A stretch of DNA of 64,000 nt from NCBI GenBank assembly GCA_030549175.1, contig JAUKUA010000002.1:2542001-2606000 (forward strand), read 5' to 3'. The stretch is from Lasiosphaeris hirsuta (Eukaryota > Ascomycota > Sordariomycetes > Sordariales > Lasiosphaeriaceae). A program made the translations under genes and the position numbers. A model generated the notes under the pieces. The model saw only the letters and a program-made list of their open reading frames with translations, searched no databases and was not told the DNA's origin. Positions 34,701 through 46,159 of the stretch are shown here, one piece after another; positions within the stretch are counted from its first letter, which is position 1, and each line of letters begins with the position of its first letter.

Positions 34701-36539
34701 CCGTCGCTTCTCGGCCTCCTTATTCATGTTGTCATTCCTGAGTCTTTCGATCTCAGTCACATATTCCTCCATTTGCTCTCTCAGATAGATCAGCTCCTCT
34801 TCGCGTTCCTGCGCCTCGTGGTCAAACGCGGCGCTCTGCTCGTCGTCAGATAGTACGCTTCGAGCAGTCCCTGGACGTTCATCCTCGTCTTTGAGTTGCT
34901 TCTCCAGCTCCTTGACCCGGCGGCGCAAAACCTTGTTATCTCTTTGAAGCACTGCCAGGCCTGTCTTCAACTCGACATTCTCCGAGATCATTTCCTTAAT
35001 ACCCTCTTCGGAGAGTTTGTCGAGACGGTCGCTAAGAAACATGACCTTGAGCTTCAGATCAAAGTTCTCCTTACTCAAGCGCTCAATTGTGCTGCTCTGC
35101 TCCTTGAGGGTCAGGCTTTTGCCGCCGTGGCGGCTCGTGGTCGTAGAGGCGCCCAGACTGCTGATGGTGTTAAAATCAGCAGGTTTTCGTGGCGTCACGA
35201 GTCCACCTTTCGTCTTGTATTCCCTGGCTAGGGATTCGGGAACATGTACGTCCCGGACGTGACGGGCAATAACAGTATCGGTCGGCGCAGCGAGGGTGGC
35301 CGGGTTGCGATTCGCTTTGGGAGTTCGGAGTAGCTCTTCATTTTGATCGTGATGACTCGGACGCGGAGTAATCTTACGGTCGACCTCATCCAGAGTCTCG
35401 AGTTGGCCAAAAGCAGGCCCCAAGGGGTCGTGCAAATCTTCAATCCCGCTAGCCATACTTCCCATACTAATAGAGCGAGACAGTATGCTGCTCAAACTTC
35501 GGGGCATGCCCAATGATGGGACCGCACCGCCCGACTGGAGCGCATAGTCGGTACCCAAGCCTACGGTGACGTCGCTCTCGGGGTCTGTCGCCAACGACGA
35601 GACGGAGGAACGCTGGCTTGCGTGGCGACTCCGGAGATATTTCGAACGTTGCTTGACGACCTTGAGGGCCTGCCCTGGGGTATGCCCGGCATCAAGGGAT
35701 TGCCTGTGCGGGCTCTGCTCCGAGTCCGCGTATCGCGAGCCGTCCGAAGGCGCGATATAAGACTCAGACTGTGACAGCTCATGGTCAGAGCGCCCCCCCG
35801 TCTCGTCTTGGCTGGAATCGTGCTCGTCTGTCGCATTGCTGCTCTCAGGGTCTGGCCGATCCATAAAAGCGGTGCTTGCCTGTGACACAGCGCGGGAGAC
35901 GGTCCTTGCCGCGGCGGCAGCCGTTGGGGATGACGAGAAGGCCTCCAGCGAAGATGTTCCAGCGCTTGAGTCGGCCATGCTCCGGTCATGCCCAGCGTCG
36001 GATATTCGAGACTCATCGACATGTTGCGATACGGTTGGGGGTGGAGGTTTTCGGCTCGGCAGGAATTGCGACTGGTCGTTGGTCTCATTTGTAGACAGTG
36101 GCGGCCGTGGAGCTGGGACTAATCTAGGCGCGGGCCTCTTGGAGGGGGAGTCGAAGAGGTAGGTATCGTCGACGCCATTATTGGAGGCGGGAATGGGCGA
36201 GAGGGGAGCCGAGAAGCTTGACTCGATGTCCTGGAGGTGTTGTCGCACCGCGATTTCGGCCTGGGAGTCGGAGTGCCTTAGACTTGTGCCTTCGATGAAG
36301 CTACTCTCGGGTACAGATAGCGTGGGTGGGTGGAGAGGGGGTATGTTTTCAATTTTGAGGGCAGTGGCGCTCGACACGGTTGACGCCGATGATGGCTGGG
36401 GTCGAGTGTCGTCAAAGGCGTCTTTCAGCGGGGGTGGAAACATGGCATTGTCTTCAAAGCCAGTCGGTGTCCTGCGAATGATCCTGTGTGCTGTCGAGGG
36501 CCGCGAATCGGGGCTCTGGTGAGTCTCGTCTTCGTCCAT
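31759..36539 (-). CDS. Mto1/ApsB-like microtubule-organising protein (Cnn_1N, coiled coil, Mto2-binding type C-terminus)
   Basis: Recruits gamma-tubulin complexes to non-nuclear and spindle-pole microtubule-organising centres. Exon 1 is 33126-36539 and exon 2 is 31759-33045. The 80-nt intron has a GTAAGT donor and CTGCAG acceptor in phase 0. 1566 residues from ATG 36539 (MDEDETHQ). Residues 1-460 are disordered. Residues ~470-550 carry the centrosomin motif 1 region (LTLKEQSSTIERLSKENFDL, VMFLSDRLDKLSEEG, ENVELKTGLAVLQRDN), the gamma-tubulin complex binding element. A very long coiled coil follows to ~1330. A polyQ/GQ run lies near 1471-1500. The C-terminus WMLRLRDLEYKLKAEREGR (from ~1513) matches the Mto1 C-terminal Mto2-binding type. 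The Cnn motif and length make ApsB/Mto1 the best call over generic myosin-like hits. Confidence 0.9.
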
Positions 36540-38038
36540 CGGGCGCGGCTTGTGCTCGAGGGAGCGTGGATGATCGCGGGGCCCCGGTTCAGAAGAGTCA
36601 GTAACGGACAGGAACTTGTACAAGCACACTGCACAGTCACGGCCTCATGCTGGTATTCATATTCCACCCAGTAAGTAGCAGAGTTGCAAGAGGCGGGAGC
36701 GAGAGGGCGATTGAGGCGGACGGAGTACGAGAGCGGGCAGCGTAGCAGTGCGGTCGGGGCTGGTGCGACAAGGTGAGGGTCGGTGTGTGTGGATCGGCGA
36801 CGCTGGGAAGCTGTGAAGTTGGGAATGGAAGTTGAGCTGGGCAGCCGGGAAAGTAATTCAGGTCGGGTCGCAACCTTGAAGATGCGCTTGTTGGTGCTGG
36901 GCTATGGGCTGTACGGATCCGTCGCCTAGGCTGTGGGCTGTGGACTCTGGTGCGGGAAAGTCCTCGAGGCCCAAAATTCAAGAGTCGCGTGGTGCCGTGT
37001 TCTGCCCCGTGCACGCATCCACCAACGCTCGTCAGGTTCCTGATCCTTGCCCGTTGCTACGACAGCCGCACCGTCAAATAGAAACCGCCAAATGGGAACC
37101 GCCAGGCGGAAACTGCCAGGCACCTTGTCTTCGACGCAGGGAGGGCCAGAATAGGCCATGGCGCGCCTTCAACATCCAAAACTCCTGCCCAGACTCATAG
37201 GCGCAAGAGGTCAAAAGGGGTTCCCTTCTTTGGGTTTTGGGGCTTCAAGCAACGTTTCCTCATTCTCGAGCAATCCTGCCGCCACTATATTTGAGTTTTG
37301 CAGCAGCCGGCCACGCGTAAGGCGACAGCTGGACGCACATGTACGATTTTCAAGTCCCCTCTTTTCGACTCTCCCATGGTCAAAGTTGCAAACAACACGC
37401 CATTTGCTGCATTTAGCCCCCCGGGTTTGTCTTTTCGGTATGGTGCCAAGATACCCATGGAAAATATAATATGCAACAGTGTAACTGTGCCACCAAAAAA
37501 AGGTTATTTCAAAGCGCTATACCGGGCGTTTTAAAAGATTGTTAACTTGTTAACCTTCTTGAATTTGACTCCGGGAAAAGAATCTTCAAAACACTATTTT
37601 GACTTTGCTCCGTGCCCGCGATCCAGGCTAACTCCACGCGCGGCGAGTCTCCGGTCGGCACTCGGCTCTCGCAAACCTTGATGCACTCAAGGTTCATTAA
37701 GCATGCGCACGATGACTCTGACCCCGAAGGGTTAAACTTTTCATCGTGACTTTCCCAACATGATCGCACACAAAAAGAGCGTCCCGACACCCTCTGTGCT
37801 ACACACTCGCAGGCGGTGCAACTTAAGATACCCATAAGGTATGTTTTTCTTCTACTTCCTCACCTTGCTTTCCCCCACCCGATTCCTCCATTGTGCCGAA
37901 AAGATCAGATTGAGGATGACAGCAGCTAATCAAGATTTTCCATTTGCACCGCATGAATCCAGCCAAGACACTAAAATATACCACCACCATTCACAACACA
38001 ACAACCTAAACACGAAACCACTCTTGCAAAAACTCATC
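36540..38038. other. Divergent intergenic region
   Basis: 1.5 kb between the Mto1-like start (-) and a small gene (+). At 37081-37122 there are three imperfect 14-15-nt units built on AACCGCCA/AACTGCCA. CA-rich sequence just before 38039 looks like a fungal 5' leader. No gene was recognised. Confidence 0.45.
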
Positions 38039-38374
38039 ATGGTGTTCACTAATCCCATCATGGTGTGCTGCCATCCTACAGAGGATACTACACCATCAGG
38101 TTCTTCAGGTATGGCTCACCAAGAGCACCCAGCTAAGAAGCGCGAGCCAACTGTGAAGCGTGAGCGGCACGGATCCGAAGATCATGACTTCGCCCAGCCC
38201 ACCGTGAAGGGGGGGATCAAGCGGGAAGTCAAGCGGGTCAAGCTGAAAATCAAACAGGAAAATACCAACGACAAGGCGGGCTACATGAGCGACGAATACA
38301 TGCACAGAACCTTGGAAATAGGCTATGACGAGGAAGATGAAGACGAGGGCATGGACGAATTCCTCATGGAATGA
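38039..38374 (+). CDS. Small acidic-tailed protein with three SUMO-consensus motifs
   Basis: Unrecognised 111-residue protein with no intron. I chose the ATG at 38039 because the preceding sequence is CA-rich, leader-like DNA; an in-frame ATG at 37841 would add 66 residues of doubtful character. Three psi-K-x-E sumoylation consensus sites stand out: VKRE at 39-42, IKRE at 60-63 and IKQE at 71-74, in a basic region with further lysines (KREVKRVKLKIK). The C-terminus is very acidic (EIGYDEEDEDEGMDEF). The basic stretch could be a nuclear signal. No paralogue lies nearby. Whether it is expressed cannot be told from sequence. Confidence 0.5.
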   Translation: MVFTNPIMVCCHPTEDTTPSGSSGMAHQEHPAKKREPTVKRERHGSEDHDFAQPTVKGGIKREVKRVKLKIKQENTNDKAGYMSDEYMHRTLEIGYDEEDEDEGMDEFLME

Positions 38375-38913
38375 ATGCCTGAGGATGAGAACGGTAACAC
38401 TTTTACCAAGCATTCCCATACCTCCCTCTTAAACGACAACGTACCCGCCTGGTACAGCTAGGAGCGAAACTGGCGTCCTGCCGCTCGCGCTCTTCTCTTG
38501 GAAGATAGACGCACAGACGCGGCTGACAGCAGTACGGATTCGTTTTTGTTCGCACGTTGTACTTTTGAGGCATGGATAGGTAACTTTTCTGAAGACGGAT
38601 CCCGATTTTCCCGATCCGAAGGAGTCAGCGCCCGAATTTGGGGACAGCGGGCAGCCAAGAACTGGTAGGCAAAGTGTCATTCACAACCGCTGTCAGAAGC
38701 ACTGCACTTGCACTTTTGATGGGGGTTGCAGTTGTGTGATTGTATTGCCTTTTCTTCTTTATCGTAATTCACGTTAGAAGAAAGGACACCCAGCCGTTCA
38801 CATTCGATGCAACCCAAGTCGCTGCCCCGACTTTTTCTCTGCCAATACCATGGCCATTTCTTTCCCGGTCGACTAGGTCCGCCCTACTCGACCTTCTTTC
38901 ATTACGCCTGCGG
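38375..38913. other. Convergent intergenic region
   Basis: About 540 bases between the small acidic-protein gene and the nuclease-like relic. No feature was seen. Confidence 0.4.
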
Positions 38914-39650
38914 CTAAACCACAACTTTCCAAACCTTAGATGCATACACCTGTAGTCTCGGAACGGTGATGAGAATATCATGTTCTCTTGGGGTTTCGGG
39001 TGGCCGAAGGAAGAGGAGATGAAATTCGAGTCGCAGGTCACCTCTAGTGACAACATACGATGTTGGAATCTCGGCCGGTGTATTCTCGGTCCAATCGATA
39101 GTAATTTCTTGGACGCAGTCTGGCCGAAGTATATTGGCGATGCTGGCGGCTCTGGTGATCGGACCTGGGCGAGGGGACGGTGTTGTTTCTACCCACTTCT
39201 CCAAAATGATTTTCCTTCCAGGTCGATCCAGCTTAGCTAAGAGAACAATCTTAACCTGGTGGTCAGATTCCGAAAACCACCATCTCATATCCGCCCGTAG
39301 CTTTTCTAAGGACGATGAGTCTCCAGCCTCTATGACCAATGTTAGCCAGTTCCTTCCATTTGGTTGTAGGTCCGGGCTACCATTCGAATCTCCTTCCCCA
39401 CGGTTACCACTTGGTCGTTGTCGCTGAGGAATTGTTATGGTACCATCATCGTCCCAAGCATCTATTAAATCCATAGAGACAATTTCGTTCTTCGTTTCCT
39501 GATAGAGCCGTATGTGAAGTCGCTCGTGAGGCTTCCTTGGTATAACGACGATAAGAAATCGCTCCTTGGCATTATATCGCCGAAACCGAATTTTCCATTA
39601 GCGAAGCGCTCTCTCTTGGTTAAGTCGATTGAAGTCTTAGGATGAAACAT
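38914..39650 (-). pseudogene. Restriction-endonuclease-fold-like hypothetical gene with a one-base frameshift
   Basis: The 3' part (38914-39474 and upstream in the same frame to about 39590) reads FLIVVIPRKPHERLHIRLYQ, then WLTLVIEAGDSSSLEKLRAD, MRWWFSESDHQVKIVLLAKL and KIILEKWVE. This layout (E-A-G-x-S, then W-W-x-x-S-x-x-x-V-K-I-V) resembles fungal proteins with a PD-(D/E)xK nuclease-like core, but I cannot confirm catalytic residues. The ATG-led 5' frame (39650: MFHPKTSIDLTKRERFANGK) connects to it only across a four-A run at 39591-39594, where one A appears to be missing. Either the gene is broken or this is a homopolymer sequencing error. A plausible intron acceptor (CATAG) lies directly before the ATG, so an upstream exon may exist. 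Confidence 0.5.
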
Positions 39651-39701
39651 CTATGTACATATATATTAGTATGTAATATAGAGATTAAATGTAGTAGTCA
39701 C

Positions 39702-40140
39702 TTACATTAAAATGTCAAGATATCTTGCTTGGTAGAGTTGATAACGTTCCAGAAGGCCTCGGTGGTAACAAATCTGATGGTTTCTGTCTCGGCGCCTAGC
39801 GAGGGCGCTGTCGAGTTCGTCGATGTTGGCGATACTCGTATGGATGTGGATGTCGGCGTCGATGCTGACACCGATGTAACTAGATCGGGCGATGCCATTG
39901 TGGGCTGTTGTGCATGCGAAAAAAATCGCCGTCGCCAGTCCCACTGCGAAGCCAGCGGAGAGCGAGTGGTGAAAGGAACCGCAAACTCCAAAGGAGGCGC
40001 CAGATGTGATATGGAAGTTGATGCAAGGTCTAGGATCGTGGACCTGTGACGGAGAGTAAAATGGGTGGTGGGCTGGAGCTATGGCTAAGTGACCTGTGCC
40101 GGCTGGCTGCGGGGTACGATTTGGTTGCGTGGGGGTCTAG
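39702..40140 (-). other. Open frame with one membrane segment, no start codon; possible upstream exon
   Basis: The frame is open for about 145 codons without a usable ATG near its start. It contains a hydrophobic segment (FAVGLATAIFFACTTA), then a hydrophilic part (IANIDELDSALARRRDRNHQ, LLERYQLYQARYLDIL) ending at a GTAAGT that could be a splice donor to the nuclease-like gene 40 nt further on. No splice I tried keeps the frame across the junction. It may be part of the same decayed gene or chance. Confidence 0.2.
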
Positions 40141-41533
40141 ACGGCTGGCGCCAGCGGCGCATACTCGAAGGCATCACGATTGGCAGTGTTCCGCTACTGT
40201 GACGGTATTGAAGTGTGCGTCAGAAAACATATTTCTCCAGAGTGCAGTCGCGAAGGTTTAGAAATGTTCATGCGGGAAGGCGAAATGGGAACCCCGGAAC
40301 ACCAATTTCGCTCCTAGTTGTACAACTGATCTTACAAGAATGAAGGAACACCAGACACCCAACGCCACTTTGTTGGTAATATCGGTATTGGAAAGTGGGC
40401 CACAGCCTCGCTTAGGTATTTCTCCTTAAGTTCCTTAGCTATCGTAATCAATACAAAGTAAGAACGATTAACGAATTTCCATTTTCCCTAATATTATTAG
40501 GAAAGGAAGAGTACTTACCCGAGGTTAGGTGGAAGATTTTTAGTAAAGAAGTTATCTCAATTAAAACTAAGGGAGGAAGATGTAACGCTGTTAGGCGCTG
40601 GGTTGACGAGGATAGGGGGTCGCAGTGTATCATGATGGAACAGTAGTTAGGTGGTTATAAGAAGATCAATTGAAGCCTAGATCACTTAATAGAGTTGAGT
40701 GGTCCAGAGCTCCTTTCTATCTGGGCCAGAGTATCCGGAAATGGTAGAGTGATTTGAGGTCTCTTTGTTGCCTGTGTCTCGAACCACTCCCCTCCTTACA
40801 CAGGACTTCCGCGGAGGTGTTCTTTATCCCGTGCTCTGCATCGCCCAACGGTGCTCCCGGCACCTGCACTCGCAAGCGTGTGTTACAACATCATCGAATA
40901 CAAGGGTACAGTGGCTACATGTGTAGGCTATATCTTTGAATACGAGGGCGTAGTAGCTACTTATATAAGCCGAAAGTACGTGGTCTACAGGCTCTATAAG
41001 CTCTATAAATCTATTAGTAGTTACACTATATTATACGTGGTGGAGATCTGTGAGCTTATTACTCCTATTTGCTATATATCCTATTGTTATAACCCACAAG
41101 GATGCTAGGATTGGTGTCAGGTGACCCAGGGAGGTGCACCCAATCAGGAGTGTGCTCTGTAGGTCGCCGTCGCTCTGTGCAGAGTAGGACTCCGACGTTA
41201 GAGCAGGGTGCTCCTACGCTCTAGTTGCTCTGGGAGAGAGTAACAGAGGAGAGAGAGAGCTAAGATACAAGTTACTTATTATTTCCTTTGTCTTTAGATA
41301 GTATAACTAACTAACGTGTTAGACACTTTGGAGCGTGAGGATTCCTATGTCTTACGCAAACAATTACATTCTGCTGAATCCCAAAGTACAACCAACTTCG
41401 GTGATAACAATCTGTTTGACAGAGTATGATCCCCCGTCTGAGAGACTTACCTTCCTACGATCAATCCTCCCTTACACCGTAATCAAAACAATGCCAACTG
41501 GTCCAGTGGAGATGGGCTTGGGATGAGGATATC
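40141..41533. other. TA-rich non-coding block, possibly decayed transposon
   Basis: From about 40420 to 41330 the DNA is markedly richer in A, T and the TpA step than its neighbours (runs such as CTCTATAAGCTCTATAAATC near 40990), as expected of RIP-mutated repeats. A stretch beginning TGTTATAACCC near 41085 and ending GTTAGACA near 41325 has LTR-like TG..CA ends, but no target-site duplication is visible. No intact frame. Confidence 0.3.
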
Positions 41534-42387
41534 ATGGCACTGGCAGACGTGACGGGGTGCCGCGAAACCGCATTGCATGCAGCAGTACGCGAAAGGCGCC
41601 TTGATATGGCCAAGCTTTTGTCGAGCGCCGGCAGCGACATTGCAATGTTGGTGCCACAAGTGCCTTTTGTGGTAACATACCTGCTTAGCCGCGGTGCTAA
41701 TTCGAGCATCTTTTTTTGTAGAGAGATGGGGAGTTCCAGATCAGCTCTCACCTGCGCGCTTGACGGGAGACGGGGTGGGCAAGCATGGGGCACCGAAACA
41801 GCTAGAGCACTGATTGCGGCTGGTGCGAAATGGTGGTGGTCTCTGATCGATCCACGTTTCCAGCATCACGGGTTTGGACATGAATGGGGAATCGAGATGG
41901 GAGGAGAGACCAGAACTCGGCCGCCTCCTCGCCACTATATCCACCATCAACTGCATGCTTGAGCTGGGAAATTGGGACGGCTCAAAGGAGCCCCTAGATG
42001 AGGCCCTCACCACAGTAATTAAATGCATTCGCCGGCGGGGATTTGGAAAGCACTCATCCCGTCTCGCCCGTCTGGGCGAGATGATGGTGATGGGTTACAG
42101 GGTGCCTGATGTGGGCAGGTACCATGTCGCTATTGAAGTTGCTTTCTTTCTTGTCGCGAGGGGGCCAGATTCAAGTCACCCGGCATGAGACGGGACCTGG
42201 CTCGCTTTGCCTGTAATCCTGCCAATGCTGCCGCTCGTCTTCGCGCAGCTGGTATTTGGGATGATAAGCTTCTCAAGTACTGCTGGCATCATGATGTCTA
42301 GGGCTATGAGACCAAGGCCGAGCGTCATACCCGCAAACAAAAACTCAGGTACTGGTCTTTGGTACTCGAGGAAGGAATAGTGGCTTG
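41534..42387 (+). pseudogene. Ankyrin-repeat gene relic
   Basis: 41534 onward reads GCRETALHAAVRERRLDMAK-LLSSAGSDI, a clear ankyrin repeat, followed by ALTCALDG..ETARALIAAGAKW, a second degenerate one. The frame then changes near 41880-41960 to a segment (GRLLATISTINCMLELGN, IKCIRRRGFG, YHVAIEVAFFLVARG) and changes again near 42185 to RRDLARFACNPANAAARLRA. That last frame hits a TAG at 42299-42301, after which it still reads on coding-like to a TGA near 42385. At least two frameshifts and one stop mark it as decayed. It adjoins the TA-rich block. Confidence 0.5.
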
Positions 42388-42596
42388 AACCGATGAACTA
42401 TACATATATTATATATACACCAATATAATATATCCCGCTTATATCCTTTGGAGTCCTCTCGTGTCCGCCCCTAAACCGTGTCATGCAGTTATGCAAAGAC
42501 TTTGGCCAAGTCTGAGTAGATACACAAAACAAGATCTGGGCATTGCATTTTGTATTCTGGACCCACACATGATACTGGGGAGGGGGGGGGTGGGGG

Positions 42597-43434
42597 TTAC
42601 GTCGCCGTTATTTTCCCCTTCCCTTTGCGATCCGCCAAGCCAAACATCTCGCGAATATTCCACCGTCTCCTGTCCGGGGTCGTGGGCGATGTTGGTGTCG
42701 TAGGTGCCGAGGATGGCAATACGTCCGAGAGCAGCATGATGGACGAGCGCTTCGATGAGAAGTGGGCGACATCAGTCGGCCGACCTGCCAAGTGCACATT
42801 AGCCATCGCGAATGTAAATGAACTCCTTTGTTGAAGGACGAAAAAAATACTTACGGATATTACCTGCGCCACCAATGCCATACCCCCTTAATTGCCGATC
42901 CCTTATGACGGTATCGCGTGCCTCCTCCTCCGTCTCTGTTTCACTGCCATCCTCCTCTACAGCCCCATCGTCAAGACTCCACCGTCTCCTGCCCCTCGGC
43001 TTCCTCCCCCGCGTCGCCGGCGCACTCCCCAAAGCGCTCTCGTACCCAGCCCCCGGTGCAGATCCCGTCGGTGCCCCCGGCCCCGAGCCTCCAGACCCCG
43101 TCCGATTCAGCGGCGGCGACCCCGACGACCCCCGGCGCGGTCCCGACGCGGCGCGGTTCACAGTCAAGGTTGAGGGGGACGGGTGCCGCAGGTTGGCGGT
43201 CGAGATGCTGCGGACCAGAACCAGCCGGCCTTGCACGCGCACGTGGTGTCGCTTCCGGCGGACGGGCAGGAGTCGGCTTGTGTCGGGGTCGAGCTGGCCG
43301 AGCTCAATCTCCGAGGTGTCGCTGGCACGGCGCGGCCCGGGGGTCTGGTTGGGCAGAATGGAGGCGAGCTCGTCGGCGAGGTCGTCGAGGAGGGGCGGGA
43401 GCGGCGGAGGGGGGGTGTATGGGTGTGAGCGCAT
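42597..43434 (-). CDS. DUF3602/Par32-like protein of unknown function
   Basis: 255 residues; exon 1 is 42855-43434 and exon 2 is 42597-42784. The 70-nt intron (GTAAGT..GGCAG) joins GGAGNIR to RPTDVAHFSSK. Start chosen at ATG 43434 (MRSHPYTPPPPLPP); the frame is open a little further upstream without an ATG. The single GxGGAGNIR block is the hallmark of the DUF3602 (yeast Par32-related) repeat, and the C-terminal RRWNIREMFGLADRKGKGK block looks family-conserved. The rest is disordered, Pro/Gly/Arg-rich with an acidic patch (EEDGSETETEEE). Function is unknown; yeast Par32 is a phosphoprotein of the TORC1/rapamycin response, but extending that here is speculative. Confidence 0.75.
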
Positions 43435-46159
43435 TTTGTGAGCCTGGACGACCGCTAACGTCGCCAATTGGGTTTCAATTGCGTAGCTAGACGGAAACCG
43501 AGCTGTGATTCTGATGATGAGACCGAAGAGAGGCGGGAGGATGGCGGTCCAGATACAGACACAGTCGCGGTGTGTGTTCGCGACCCAACAGAGCGGAACG
43601 GACGGAGCGACACTACATACGGGCTGCGGGCTGACAGGAGGATGAAGACACCGAGCGGAACTATTTGCTGCAAGGCGCCCGACAGGTGTGTGCGGCCAAG
43701 GTGGTGGGGGTTCGGTTCGTCGGGTCGTGGTGATCTGATCTTCGCGATGGCGATCTCTCTGCCCAGGCCGTCAGCTCAGCTTCCAGATTTTGATTCGAGA
43801 TCTCACGGGGTCCGGGGAAGAAGAACACGGTCGCATTGCGGCGAGGCGATAAAGATAACGAGTAGCAGCGGTGGTAATGTTGCGACGCCATTGCCTCCAG
43901 CATCTTGTCAGCACCAGTGTTACAATCCTCTGGCTTCATCTGGAAGGCTGGAAACAGGCAGGATGCAAGTCCAAGGGTCCAATTTCGCTCCTGCAGGAAA
44001 GTACACCAAGGAACCTAGCAAACTGCCCTGAAGCAGCATAGCGAGGCACGGCCCCTGCGCTGGCGAGCTCGATGCGACCACACCTTCCTCACCCCACGCG
44101 ATGGCAACAACAACTGGAAGGAAACACGGAAGCCAGCTAAATTTGGTGGGGTTTTGTGACAGGTGCTTCTTACATAAATCCAAACGCGTGCCAATCGATT
44201 TGTTCGGAAGACTTTTACCCCTCAACCTGAGACATTTTCTCGACGAGGTGGAGCAATCGACATGAAGGCTGGAACATCGCCAAATCTATAATTCATCTAG
44301 GCTTTTTTAGTCTTCCACAGATCCGATCGACTCCGTGAGGATCCCGCAATCCCCCATCAAACCCCATCGCGTTTCCCCATCCCATGCTGACGCAATCAAT
44401 GCATCAAACGCCCGCCTGTTGTATCCCTGCGCAGATTGCCGATGATTTGCAACTTGGCATTGTGTCACAACCACGCAATGGCGCTTTGCTATTACGTTGT
44501 TGTATTACCTGGAGAGGCAGAATTGCGACTGATCTACCGTTGCTACGTCGGTACGTTGTCTGCCAATCTTTTGAGCGATGTGGGAGTAATGGCATCTGCT
44601 ATTGACATACATATTACTCATCCTCGTCGACGCATTCTGAGAGCTTCACGCGGCGAGGCAAGCCGCCGACCGACTGTCTGCAACCTCCAGTCGGGACGTT
44701 TGGCTAGGCTAACGAGTTCCAGCTAGAAGGCTAGCCCACCTCTTCTCGGTATCGTCGGCCGTAGCCAACATACACGCTCTTGGCGTTTTAGTTGAGTGGC
44801 ACCGCATCAAGTGTGGTGGGAACTCGGAAGATTACTTCCGCTTGACGCGCCCCGAAAGCTTCGTACCCCAGATTCTGATGCCGTACCCACGTGATGGCAA
44901 GTGCCGTCCCGGTAGCTGGAGCCGAGCTTTCTTTTAGGTCTTCGGCGTGAATGGGCTGGCTCCTACTCTACCTACCCAGCGGGCTTCTGAACCAGCGAGG
45001 ACCTTGTCATGTCCCGGATCTGAAAGGGATGAACTTATACATTCCGATTGTAGGCAGCTCACCTTGACATATCGCATTGGTGCTAACTGAAGACAAGTTT
45101 CCATCGATCTTATCTAATTACGTGCCGAACTCTTTATCCTCGAACACTGAACTCAGATAAATCCCCATTTCGACTCCCGACACTCCAGGTTCTCACAAGT
45201 TACCTGGGTAACTAACTTCCCCTTACGCGACAGCTCCTCATTCTTGTGTCGGCTTGGGCGTAAGGGCTTGTCGGACACCAGTTTTCTCTCCGGTTTGAAG
45301 CCCAACCCAAGAGCTCGGTGCGCTATTGCTGCCAACCTGGCAAAGGCGGCTTTGAAATGCCGTAATCCTGGGGCAGTAGCAGCACCTGCATTTGTGTGAA
45401 GCCAACAAACCACCTCACTAGGCTCCGTAGAGGCTAGGTGCGGTGTAAAAATGGCGGGTGGTCAGATCTTTTCTGTGCTTCTCCAAATTCTCAATGGGGA
45501 ACTAGTTGGTAATATTGGGGACAGTGTGCCTCCTACCCAGGTTTGCTCCCAACCTCTAACATTGCCTACGACACTCATTTTCGTATAATTACACTCCACT
45601 GTTTGCATTGGTTACACTGCAACGCTAAAAACGGTACTAGCGATTAAGAGGGAACGAGTAAAATTGCCAGGCGTGCTTCCGGAACTCGGTGCCGAGATAC
45701 ATTTCCATGGCTTCTTGAAGCGCGTGATGTTCAGCTTCATACTACGAGACGGGGGGGCAGTCGGGTCTTGGTATCCGGGACCGAATCTCGCTGTATTCAG
45801 ACCTCCTATTACGGAAATAGGCTATAGCAAATGCAGGCATTCCCCGCAGAGGCAACATGGCGATCTCCTCCATCAAGCCTACCCCGCTGGAGAAAGGCCA
45901 AGAGAACTACCGGATCACACCCCACTGACCTCAACCTGTTGGAGAACCACGCTTCGAAGTCCTCCACTTCCGACGGACACGTAACCTGGGGTACCATGTG
46001 CCTGTCGGGCCATGCTTCTAATGGCCGAGGGACATTAATATTTAAGAATTTTCTTGTCTTCCGTCCATCCTCCCACAACTCTGTCCATTAATCCACCGCT
46101 CCAATTGTACCCGTATCATCGATCGGCGGGTCTTCGACTATCACGAGGGTTCTATTACG
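43435..46159. other. 2.7-kb intergenic region
   Basis: The region lies upstream of both flanking genes, DUF3602-like (-) and MFS (+). Several 90-190-codon open frames occur, but none shows domain similarity and they overlap one another on both strands. I see no RNA gene or mobile element. Confidence 0.4.

Noticed and set aside
43468..44031. 187-codon frame upstream of the DUF3602-like gene
   Set aside because: Overlaps the probable 5' leader of that gene on the other strand and shows no protein character.
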